This document shows positions 1-5,336 of a stretch of DNA of 5,336 bases, piece after piece. The DNA comes from an uncultured bacterium (GTDB lineage Bacteria > Pseudomonadota > Alphaproteobacteria > SP197). A model generated the notes under the pieces. It saw nothing but the letters and a program-made list of their open reading frames with translations, searched no databases and was not told the DNA's origin. The position numbers and the translations under genes are program-made. Numbering within the stretch: the first letter of the stretch is position 1; every line of letters starts with the position of its first letter. The DNA lies in NCBI GenBank assembly GCA_938014945.1, contig CALLQH010000075.1, forward strand, positions 1-5,336, in the 5' to 3' direction.

Positions 1-819
1 CCGCCCAGCGATGCCTCCGTCTTCGATCTGATCAACGCCAACGTCCAGAACGAGCCGGCGACCTCCTACGATATCGAGCTGCTGGGCCAGATGGCCGCGA
101 TCGGCATCGTCAAGGGGCAGGAGTTCAAGCCCGACGCGCGGATGCAGAAGATCCTCGCTGACGCTGCAGCAGTGGGCAGCGCGGCTTCACGTTCGCTGAA
201 CTGGCTGCCGCGCGAGGAGCTGGGCTGGACCTACTATCCCGACTCCTACTGGGCGAACATGCTGTGGCAGGGCGGCGCCAACTTCGAAACGCCTCCGCCG
301 ATGATCAACAAGGACGGCATGTTCGAGCCGCTGCCGCCCACCGGCGCCCGCACGCTCGATTCGCGCACGGCCTTCTACTACGGCTACACGCTCGACTCCC
401 CGGGCATGATCATGCGGCTGCCGCGCGTCGGCTCGCAGTATCTGATGGGTTTCCTCGACAGCGAGGGCAATCCCATGGACGGCGCCAAGACCTACAAGGT
501 GACCCTGCCCAAGGACATCCCGGCGGCGGCCTTCTGGTCGTTCACGCTCTACGACAACCAGACCCGCTCGATGCTGCAGACGCCGCAGAAGTACCCGCGC
601 GCGGGTAGCCAGAGCTATCCCTCGCCGGCGGCGGTCGCCGATGCGGACGGCTCCACCACCATCTGGTTCTCGCCCGAGCAGCCCGATGGCGTGGAACGCA
701 GCAACTGGATCCAGACCGACCCGGAAAAGGGCTGGTTCACGCTGCTGCGCCTCTACGGCCCGCTTGAGCCCTTCTTCACGAAGGAATGGCGCCTGAGCGA
801 AATCGAAGAGGTCGACTAG
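1..819 (+). CDS. DUF1254/DUF1214 domain-containing protein, C-terminal part (5' end outside window)
   Basis: The frame is open from base 1 and ends at TAG 817-819, giving 272 residues. The start lies upstream of the window; the internal ATG at 91 is not the start, because family-like sequence (SYDIELLGQMAAIGIVKG) runs across it. The first ~70 residues look like the end of a DUF1254 domain. The rest matches the DUF1214 C-terminal domain, with KTYKVTLPKDIPAAAFWSF, LYDNQTRSMLQTPQ, GSQSYPSP, NWIQTDPEKGWFTLLRLYGP and a final EPFFTKEWRLSEIE. Proteins of this family are usually about 450-500 residues, often carry a signal peptide, and are thought to act in the periplasm or envelope. Their biochemical role is not established. 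The N-terminus is missing, so export cannot be checked. The gene converges on the ThiE-like gene and is followed by two hairpins. Family assignment is confident; function is unknown. Confidence 0.93.
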   Translation, partial: PPSDASVFDLINANVQNEPATSYDIELLGQMAAIGIVKGQEFKPDARMQKILADAAAVGSAASRSLNWLPREELGWTYYPDSYWANMLWQGGANFETPPPMINKDGMFEPLPPTGARTLDSRTAFYYGYTLDSPGMIMRLPRVGSQYLMGFLDSEGNPMDGAKTYKVTLPKDIPAAAFWSFTLYDNQTRSMLQTPQKYPRAGSQSYPSPAAVADADGSTTIWFSPEQPDGVERSNWIQTDPEKGWFTLLRLYGPLEPFFTKEWRLSEIEEVD

Positions 820-832
820 ACCGGCAACAGTA

Positions 833-863
833 CGGTTTGCCTGCCCTCAAGGCAGACAAACCG
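833..863. terminator. Inverted repeat / hairpin in convergent gap
   Basis: The arms 833-845 and 851-863 pair over 13 positions with one internal C/A mismatch, enclosing a 5-base loop (ctcaa). The outer seven pairs are CGGTTTG with CAAACCG; the inner five are CTGCC with GGCAG. It starts 13 bases after the DUF1254 stop codon. Neither side has a T-tract, so a classic intrinsic terminator is not proven. It could instead be a 3'-end stabiliser or part of a paired bidirectional terminator with the next hairpin. Confidence 0.6.
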
Positions 864-870
864 CGTGATC

Positions 871-904
871 ACGGGGATCGCATCGGCAGGTGCGGTCCCC
901 GTTT
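871..904 (+). terminator. Probable rho-independent terminator of the DUF1254 gene
   Basis: The arms ACGGGGATCGCA (871-882) and TGCGGTCCCCGT (891-902) form a 12-bp stem with one T-G wobble and an 8-base loop. On the + strand TT and then GCGTT follow, a short imperfect T-tract. Because it lies between converging genes, it may also stop - strand transcription from the ThiE-like gene (stop at 924). Confidence 0.65.
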
Positions 905-923
905 GCGTTCGGGGGAAGCGCGC

Positions 924-1541
924 TCAGAGAAGGGCTGTGGCGGCCCTGGCGGCTGCTGCGGGGGCGCCTTCGGGCGCATCCCAGACGGCGCCGCGCAGCA
1001 AGACGAAATCGGCTCCTGCTTCCTTTGCCGCCGCCGCGGTATCCAGGCCCAGGCCGCCCGCGGCGACGCAGGGCAGTTCCATCATGAGCTGCCACCAGGC
1101 CAGAGCCTCGGCGGCTTCGGGCCCCCAGGGACCGAAGGAAACGTAGTCGGCGCCGGCTTCGCCGGCTTCCATGGCGTCGTGGCGCGAGTGGCCGCAGCCG
1201 GCACCCAGGATGGCGCCCTCGGGCAGCTTCCGGCGCAGGCCCTTCACCGGCCCCTGGATGTGGACGCCGTCGGCCCCGGTCGCGGCGACCAGATGGTGGC
1301 GGGCGTTGAGCAGGAAGGCGACATCGCGCTCCTGGCAGACCGGCGCCAGCGCCCGTGCGACGGCGCTGTAGGCGTCGTCATCGGCATCGGAAAGGTAGAG
1401 CTGGAAACAGGCGACGTCGGCGGCTTCGAGGGTTGCCGCCAGGACATCGGCGAAGGACGCCGGTTCCAGCACCGGCGGCGAGAGGAGGTAGAGGCGGCAG
1501 GGTGGCGCCGCCTCCGGTTCCCGCGCGGACAGGGCGGTCAG
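924..1541 (-). CDS. ThiE-like protein (thiamine-phosphate synthase family), divergent active site
   Basis: This 205-aa TIM-barrel protein resembles thiamine-phosphate synthase (thiamine monophosphate synthase/TENI family). That enzyme joins hydroxymethylpyrimidine pyrophosphate to thiazole phosphate in the cytoplasm. Family landmarks in order are RLYLLSPP (16-23, first barrel strand), FQLYL (46-50), LNAR (78-81), GADGVHIQG (89-97), GAGCGHSRHDA (113-123), GADYVSFGP (130-138), PCVAAGGL (157-164) and GADFVLLRG (176-184). Start choice: the GTG at 1472 would remove the first barrel strand and has only pyrimidine-rich sequence before it. No ATG, GTG or TTG exists in frame further upstream before the stop at 1599-1601. 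The CTG at 1539-1541 overlaps the aldolase stop (CTGA) and has AGGG six bases upstream, so I prefer it. Several expected substrate or metal residues are changed, so activity is uncertain. It is probably translationally coupled to the aldolase gene. Family confidence is good; enzymatic identity is low. Confidence 0.82.
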   Translation of the reverse strand: MTALSAREPEAAPPCRLYLLSPPVLEPASFADVLAATLEAADVACFQLYLSDADDDAYSAVARALAPVCQERDVAFLLNARHHLVAATGADGVHIQGPVKGLRRKLPEGAILGAGCGHSRHDAMEAGEAGADYVSFGPWGPEAAEALAWWQLMMELPCVAAGGLGLDTAAAAKEAGADFVLLRGAVWDAPEGAPAAAARAATALL

Positions 1542-2458
1542 CCCTTGCCCTGGTAGATGGCGATGATCCTGTCGAGCATGGCGAGCGCATCCTCGCGCTT
1601 ACGCTGGAAGGTGTTGCGCCCAATGATCGAACCCGTGGCGCCACCGGCATAAAGCTCGCCGATCTCCTTGTAGACGCCGTCGAGATCCTTTGCGGCGCCG
1701 CCCGAGAACACGACGATGCGGCGGCCGTTGAAGGCCGACTGCATGACGTGCTCGATGCGGGCCTTGAGGGTGGAGATGTCGATCTTCTCGGACTCGTAGA
1801 CCTTCTTGGCCTCGGCCTGCTCGATGAAGTCTGTCGGCGGCTTCACCTTGATGATGTTGGCGCCGAGCTGGGCCGCCATGTGGGCGGCATAGGCGGTGAT
1901 GTCGATGGCCGTCTCGCCGTCCTTGGAAAGATTGCCGCCGCGCGGATAGGACCAGACCACGGTGGCGATGCCGCAGGACTTGGCCTCCAGCGACATCTCG
2001 CGGACCTCCTCGTACATCTCGAACTGGTGGTCGGAGCTGGGATAGATCGTGAAGCCGATGGCCGAGCAGCCCAGGCGCAGGGCGTCCTGCACGGAGGCGG
2101 TGATCGCCTGATCCTTGGCGGTGGCAAGGCTGTTGGAGTTGTTGGCCTTCAGGATCAGCGGCACGGCACCGGCAAAGGTGTCGGCGCCAGCCTCCAGGAA
2201 GCCGAGCGGCGCGGCATAGGCATTGAGCCCGGCGTCGATGGCGAGCTGGAAATGGTAGTGGGGATCGTAGGCCGGGGCGTTCTTGGCGAAGCTGCGGGCA
2301 GGGCCGTGCTCCCAGCCCTGGTCGACCGGCAGGATGACCAGGCGGCCGGTGCCGCCGAGGCGGCCGTGCATCAGGATGCGGGCGAGATTGGTCTTAACAC
2401 CGGGTGTTTCGCCCTCGTACCACGACAGGATCTGTTTGACGCGGCGTGTGATCTTCAT
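1538..2458 (-). CDS. fbaB: Class I fructose-bisphosphate aldolase (DhnA/FbaB type)
   Basis: This 306-aa protein matches the DhnA-type (archaeal-type) class I fructose-bisphosphate aldolases. These cleave fructose 1,6-bisphosphate to dihydroxyacetone phosphate and glyceraldehyde 3-phosphate through a lysine Schiff base, in cytoplasmic glycolysis/gluconeogenesis. Visible landmarks are LPVDQGWEHGP (43-53), FTIYPSSD (136-143), VVWSYPRG (167-174), ANIIKVKPP (200-208), IVVFSGGA (248-255, phosphate-binding type) and GSIIGRNTFQ (276-285). The Schiff-base lysine should be Lys204 or Lys206; I favour 206 by analogy with the KIK motif of archaeal enzymes. No metal is expected. The chosen ATG at 2458 has AGGGG nine bases upstream and gives MKITRRVKQILSWY, as in homologues. 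An ATG at 2467 is also in frame but abuts that AGGGG directly. The gene lies 59 bases after the 141-aa gene and overlaps the ThiE-like frame by 4 bp, which suggests one transcript. Confidence 0.95.
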   Translation of the reverse strand: MKITRRVKQILSWYEGETPGVKTNLARILMHGRLGGTGRLVILPVDQGWEHGPARSFAKNAPAYDPHYHFQLAIDAGLNAYAAPLGFLEAGADTFAGAVPLILKANNSNSLATAKDQAITASVQDALRLGCSAIGFTIYPSSDHQFEMYEEVREMSLEAKSCGIATVVWSYPRGGNLSKDGETAIDITAYAAHMAAQLGANIIKVKPPTDFIEQAEAKKVYESEKIDISTLKARIEHVMQSAFNGRRIVVFSGGAAKDLDGVYKEIGELYAGGATGSIIGRNTFQRKREDALAMLDRIIAIYQGKG

Positions 2459-2467
2459 GGCGGGCAT

Positions 2468-2472
2468 CCCCT
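2468..2472 (-). promoter_or_regulatory. Shine-Dalgarno site of the aldolase gene, decides its start
   Basis: Read on the - strand this is AGGGG, nine bases before the ATG at 2458 and zero bases before the ATG at 2467. A ribosome-binding site needs a spacer, so it supports the inner start. Confidence 0.6.
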
Positions 2473-2517
2473 GAGAATTGTGCGTTGGCGCCTGCTTAGC
2501 TTAGCGCAGGGGGCTTT

Positions 2518-2943
2518 TCAATTTGACCCGTGCGCGGTGAGCCATTGGACCAGCGGTTCATCCACAGGCGGGCAGGCCGCAAGGTCGAAGGCAGGGGGAA
2601 GTCTATCATGGAACGTCGCACCCGAGGCCTTGGCGATGGCCGCGACGCGCGCGGCGGTGTCCTGCGGGCCGGCAAGGTAGAGGTCTCTCCAGCCCAGGCG
2701 CAGGGCGAGCAGGGCCGTACCGGCGTCCTGGCCGCAGTCGATCAGGGCACGATCCGCGCCGGCCTGCCGCATCATCTCCAGCAGGTAGGCCGGTCCCAGG
2801 CTCGCCTGCGCGCCGGGTGCGGTGAGCAGCAGCACGGCACGCTGCAGGCGCCGGGCCACGGCCATGGCGCGGCCAGCCTGCGCAAGCGTTTCCACCAGGA
2901 TCGCGGGCGGCAGGGATCGAGACGTCTTTTGTTGCCTGTTCAT
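2518..2943 (-). CDS. Conserved-looking hypothetical protein, 141 aa, upstream of the aldolase
   Basis: I do not recognise a named family. The ATG at 2943 is preceded by TAGGAACG, an AGGA-type ribosome site five bases away, and the frame ends at TGA 2518-2520. The frame stays open further upstream, but that part is antisense to the 2980 gene and is low-complexity. The protein has a basic N-terminus (MNRQQKTSRS), an alanine/leucine-rich helical part (14-40), then LLTAPGAQASLGPAYLLEMM (39-58), GADRALIDCGQDAGTALLAL (62-81) and GWRDLYLAGP (84-93). It ends in a proline-rich tail before VQWLTAHGSN. Alternating hydrophobic strands and Gly-Ala turns suggest a small soluble alpha/beta domain. No signal peptide or membrane segment is evident. 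It is the first gene of the aldolase block, 59 bases upstream of the aldolase, so it may relate to central carbon metabolism. That is inference from position only. Confidence 0.78.
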   Translation of the reverse strand: MNRQQKTSRSLPPAILVETLAQAGRAMAVARRLQRAVLLLTAPGAQASLGPAYLLEMMRQAGADRALIDCGQDAGTALLALRLGWRDLYLAGPQDTAARVAAIAKASGATFHDRLPPAFDLAACPPVDEPLVQWLTAHGSN

Positions 2944-2967
2944 CGTTCCTAGGATGATGGCGCTGCC

Positions 2968-2979
2968 GGAGGAGAAAGG
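2968..2979 (+). promoter_or_regulatory. Strong Shine-Dalgarno site of the 338-aa gene
   Basis: The run GGAGGAGAAAGG directly precedes the ATG at 2980. Its GGAGG core is seven bases from the start, close to ideal, and it fixes the start codon of the divergent + strand gene. Confidence 0.75.
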
Positions 2980-3996
2980 ATGATCCTGCCCGTTCGCCAT
3001 CGTTATGTGCCCTACGGGCAGGCTGCCCAGGCGCCCAACATCGTGATCGACGGCACGCCGAACGACAACACGGCGCTTCCGCTTTCCCACTGGCCCAGGA
3101 GCGGCACGCCCTGGGAGCTGAAGGCCGATACCTCCGTCGAGGTCGTCTTCAACTATCTCGACAGCCCCGCCCATCATGTCGCGGTGGAGGCCGTGACCAA
3201 CGATCACTTCGATGAGGACGGGATGATCGGCCTGTGGTGCATGATCCATCCCGAGGCGGCGCAGGAGGCGCGCGCCCTGCTGTGCGATGCCTCCCGCGCG
3301 GGAGACTTTGCGACCTACAGCGACCGGCGCGCGGCGCGCATCGCCTTTGCCGTTTCGCGCCTGGTGGACCGGGAACTCTCGCCCTGGGGCGCCGAGGCCT
3401 TCCCCAAGGCCTATCCCGACTATTGCGCGCTGGTCTATGGCCGCCTGCTGGAGATGTTCGCCGGACTGCTGGGCGACCTCGCGGGCCACCGCGCTCTTTG
3501 GCAGGACGAGGATGACCTGTTGACCGCAAGCGAGGCGGCCGTGGCCCGCGGCGAGGCGACGATCGAGGAGATCGCGCCGCTCGATCTTGCCGTGGTCCGG
3601 CTGCCCGCCGACTGGCCCGAGCGCCCGGCGCATCGTTTCACGCAGCAGCGGCGGGTGATGATCCATCCCATGGCGGTGCACAACCGCACGGCCTGCAACC
3701 GCATCGTCACACTCTGCGGCGACCGCATCTCCTTCACCTATCGTTACGAGAGCTGGGTGCAGATGGTGAGCCGCCGACCGCCGCTTCGGGTCGACCTGAA
3801 GCCGCTGGCCGCTGTTCTGACGGAACGGGAAGGCGGTGCGCATCCCTGGCACTTCGACGGCGTCGAGCAGATCGTGCCGGTGCTGGCTCCGCAGGGCGGT
3901 CGCAGCGGGCTCGACGAAGCAGCCTTCCTGCAGGCGCTGGGCGAAGCCCTCTCCGAAGGGGCGCCGGCCTGGGACCCCTACGATCCGCAGCCCTGA
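2980..3996 (+). CDS. Protein of unknown function, 338 aa (tentatively DUF6687 family)
   Basis: The gene runs from ATG 2980, with a strong ribosome site, to TGA 3994-3996. The N-terminal third carries motifs I associate, from memory only, with DUF6687 proteins: APNIVIDG (18-25), LSHWP (35-39), ADTS (49-52), FNYLD (57-61) and NDHFDEDGMIGLW (74-86). The dense Asp/His cluster in NDHFDEDG looks like a metal or phosphate site. It loosely resembles DHH phosphoesterase motifs, but I cannot show homology. The middle (90-200) is acidic and probably helical. The C-terminal part has LPADWPERPAHRF, MIHPMAVHNRTACNRI and YRYESWVQMVSRRPPLRVDL, which look like beta strands with conserved Arg, His and Asn. There is no signal peptide or transmembrane segment, so it is probably cytoplasmic. 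It starts 36 bp from the divergent 141-aa gene and precedes the ammonia-lyase homologue by 85 bp. That it is a real gene is well supported; the family name is tentative and the function unknown. Confidence 0.87.
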   Translation: MILPVRHRYVPYGQAAQAPNIVIDGTPNDNTALPLSHWPRSGTPWELKADTSVEVVFNYLDSPAHHVAVEAVTNDHFDEDGMIGLWCMIHPEAAQEARALLCDASRAGDFATYSDRRAARIAFAVSRLVDRELSPWGAEAFPKAYPDYCALVYGRLLEMFAGLLGDLAGHRALWQDEDDLLTASEAAVARGEATIEEIAPLDLAVVRLPADWPERPAHRFTQQRRVMIHPMAVHNRTACNRIVTLCGDRISFTYRYESWVQMVSRRPPLRVDLKPLAAVLTEREGGAHPWHFDGVEQIVPVLAPQGGRSGLDEAAFLQALGEALSEGAPAWDPYDPQP

Positions 3997-3997
3997 G

Positions 3998-4014
3998 AGG
4001 GGCTCCCGGCCCTT
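3998..4014 (+). terminator. Weak hairpin after the 338-aa gene
   Basis: AGGGGC (3998-4003) can pair with GCCCTT (4009-4014), including one G-T wobble, around a 5-base loop. It lies just after the stop codon, but no T-tract follows. It may attenuate transcription between the 338-aa gene and the ammonia-lyase homologue, or mean nothing. Confidence 0.2.
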
Positions 4015-4081
4015 CATTCCGGCGTGCATCGGGTGGGTGATTTGCCGCTAGACTGGCGTTCGGTTCGGGGGGCTGGCTGCC

Positions 4082-5336
4082 ATGACGCTTTATCTCAACG
4101 CGCGGTGCGACATCACGCTTGAGGCGGTGCGCAGGGTCGCCTGGCAGGGCGAGGCGGTCGCCGTCGGCGAGGCCGGCATGGCGTGCATCGCCGCGGCCCG
4201 CGCCGCATTTCTGGCCTACATCGCCAACGATCCCGAGGCCTCGGTCTATGGCGTCAACCGCGGCCAGGGGGAGATGATCCACCAGACCATGAGCGGGGCC
4301 GACATGGAGCGGCTGGCGCGCCTGAAGCCGCTGGCGGCCGCCGTGCCGTTCGGCGAGCCCTATCCTGAGCGTGTGACGCGGGCGATGGTGCTGGCGCGTT
4401 TCGCCAATATCCTGGAGGGGCATGCCGCCGCGACGCCGCGTCTGGCGGCACGGCTCGCCGACATGCTCAACGGCGGGGCGATCCCGCCGGTGTCGCAGCA
4501 CGGCCAGGGCGGGGCGGGCGAGATCCTGGCGCTCTACACGCTGTTTGCCGGGCTGGCGCAGGAGCTTGAGCTGGAGGCTGCCGAACGCGGGGCGCTCATC
4601 AACGGCTCGCCCGGCGCCAGCGCCCTCATCGCCGATGCGGCGCTGGTCGCAGAGGGCCGGCTCGGCGTCGCGTTCGCGGTGCTGGCGCTCGCCATCGAGG
4701 CGTTCAATGCGCCGCTGGAGCATTACGACCCGGTGCTGGGCGAGCTTCTGGGCGGCGGCCCCCATGCCCGCGCCTTTGCCGGACTGGCGGGGCTGGTGGG
4801 AGAGCGCGGCGATCTGGAGCAGCGGCCGTACCAGGGGCCGGTCAGCTACCGCATCATCCCCTCCGTGCTGGCCCAGGCCTGCCGCGCGCTGGAAAACGCG
4901 CAGGCGGTGGCAACGGCTTCGCTCGCGGCGGCGACCCACAATCCGGTCTATCTGATGCCCGATTCGGCGCATCCCTGGGGCCGCTGCCTGAGCACCGGCG
5001 GTTACCACAACGCGCTGGCCGCGCCGGCGATGGACGACATCACGGCGGCCAGTGCCGACCTCTGCCTGCTCTGCGTGCGTCTGGTCGCGGGCCTGCTCAA
5101 CGGCCATGTCAGCGGCTATCCCGACTTCCTGCTCAGCGGCCGGCAGGTCGGAGAGTCCGATGGCCACGGCGCGGTCGGTTACCTGCCCATGGCCGTGGTG
5201 GGCTTTGCCGAGGAGGCGCGCCATGCCGCGCAGCGCACCTTCATACCCGGCGCCGACGCCTCGGTCTTCGGGCAGGACGATGTCGCCGCGCCGGCCTTCC
5301 TGGCCTGGCCGCGGGCGATGACGGCGGGACGCTGCC
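4082..5336 (+). CDS. HAL/PAL (aromatic amino acid ammonia-lyase) superfamily protein lacking the MIO triad, 3' end outside window
   Basis: The frame is open from ATG 4082 to the right edge (418 residues visible; the family is about 500 long). An in-frame TAG at 4049 with no alternative start after it fixes the ATG; a G-run at 4067-4072 is a weak ribosome site. Superfamily landmarks in order are SVYGVNRGQG (54-63, matching YGVNTGFG with the catalytic Tyr at 56), LARFANILEGHAA, IPPVSQHGQGGAGEI (134-148), ALINGSPGASAL (171-182), PVSYRIIPSV (253-262, the YSLRC region), THNPVYL (285-291), STGGYHN (304-310), RLVAGLLNGHVSGYPDFLL and FGQDDV (396-401). Normal members eliminate ammonia from His, Phe or Tyr using the MIO group made from Ala-Ser-Gly. 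Here that triad reads Gly144-Ala145-Gly146, so MIO cannot form in the usual way. The YSLRC tyrosine is Val254, and about 23 residues are missing between the MIO site and Asn174. Fold assignment is confident. A standard histidine, phenylalanine or tyrosine ammonia-lyase activity is unlikely. Confidence 0.88.
   Translation, partial: MTLYLNARCDITLEAVRRVAWQGEAVAVGEAGMACIAAARAAFLAYIANDPEASVYGVNRGQGEMIHQTMSGADMERLARLKPLAAAVPFGEPYPERVTRAMVLARFANILEGHAAATPRLAARLADMLNGGAIPPVSQHGQGGAGEILALYTLFAGLAQELELEAAERGALINGSPGASALIADAALVAEGRLGVAFAVLALAIEAFNAPLEHYDPVLGELLGGGPHARAFAGLAGLVGERGDLEQRPYQGPVSYRIIPSVLAQACRALENAQAVATASLAAATHNPVYLMPDSAHPWGRCLSTGGYHNALAAPAMDDITAASADLCLLCVRLVAGLLNGHVSGYPDFLLSGRQVGESDGHGAVGYLPMAVVGFAEEARHAAQRTFIPGADASVFGQDDVAAPAFLAWPRAMTAGRC

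Noticed and set aside
786..1556. 256-codon open frame on the + strand opposite the ThiE-like gene
   Set aside because: It is antisense and Gly/Arg-rich, and it begins inside the DUF1254 gene and crosses both hairpins.
2474..2517. Possible terminator between the 141-aa gene and the aldolase
   Set aside because: Only a five-base stem (CCTGC/GCAGG on the - strand) around a 10-base loop, with no T-tract. The TTAGCTTAGC repeat there is too short to interpret.
1355..2680. 441-codon open frame on the + strand opposite the aldolase
   Set aside because: It is low-complexity (Gly, Val, Leu, Asp, Arg repeats) and fully antisense to a well-recognised aldolase, with no ribosome site or domain.
2944..4029. 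N-terminal extension of the 141-aa - strand frame, up to 503 residues
   Set aside because: The added part is the antisense of the 338-aa gene, with typical shadow composition. A good ribosome site and ATG at 2943 mark the real start.
4015..4081. Separate promoter for the ammonia-lyase homologue
   Set aside because: TAGACT at 4049-4054 resembles a -10 box, but no -35-like element lies at the right distance.
3734..5224. 496-codon open frame on the - strand opposite the ammonia-lyase homologue
   Set aside because: The translation is rich in Arg, His, Gln and Gly with no recognisable motif, as expected for an antisense frame in high-GC DNA. The + strand frame holds clear family motifs over the same bases.

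Overview
This is a high-GC window whose coding strands show the GC-rich third-codon positions usual in alphaproteobacteria. The gene set suggests a Rhodospirillales-like alphaproteobacterium: a DUF1254/DUF1214 envelope protein, a class I (DhnA-type) aldolase next to a ThiE-like gene, and short Shine-Dalgarno sites. That placement is inference from gene content and composition. I see no mobile elements, CRISPR arrays, tRNAs or rRNAs.

Layout: (1) 1-819, + strand, is the 3' part of a DUF1254/DUF1214 protein. (2) 820-923 is a short convergent gap with two strong hairpins. (3) 924-2943, - strand, is a three-gene block read right to left. It begins with a 141-aa protein of unknown function, then a 306-aa class I fructose-bisphosphate aldolase, then a ThiE-like TIM-barrel protein. 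The ThiE-like frame overlaps the aldolase stop codon by four bases if a CTG start is used. (4) Only 36 bp separate the 141-aa gene from a divergent + strand gene (2980-3996) of unknown function, tentatively DUF6687-like. (5) After an 85-bp gap a histidine/phenylalanine ammonia-lyase superfamily gene starts at 4082 and runs off the right edge.

How the genes work together: the aldolase belongs to glycolysis/gluconeogenesis, and its two - strand neighbours are probably co-transcribed with it. The ThiE-like protein keeps the barrel scaffold but has lost several residues expected of a working thiamine-phosphate synthase. The most notable gene is the ammonia-lyase homologue. It keeps the YGVN motif and the overall family order, but the Ala-Ser-Gly triad that cyclises into the MIO electrophile reads Gly-Ala-Gly. 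The YSLRC motif is also altered, and about 20-25 residues are missing after the MIO position. It is therefore probably not a conventional MIO-dependent lyase. It lies just downstream of the unknown 338-aa gene on the same strand, and the two may form a small uncharacterised unit.
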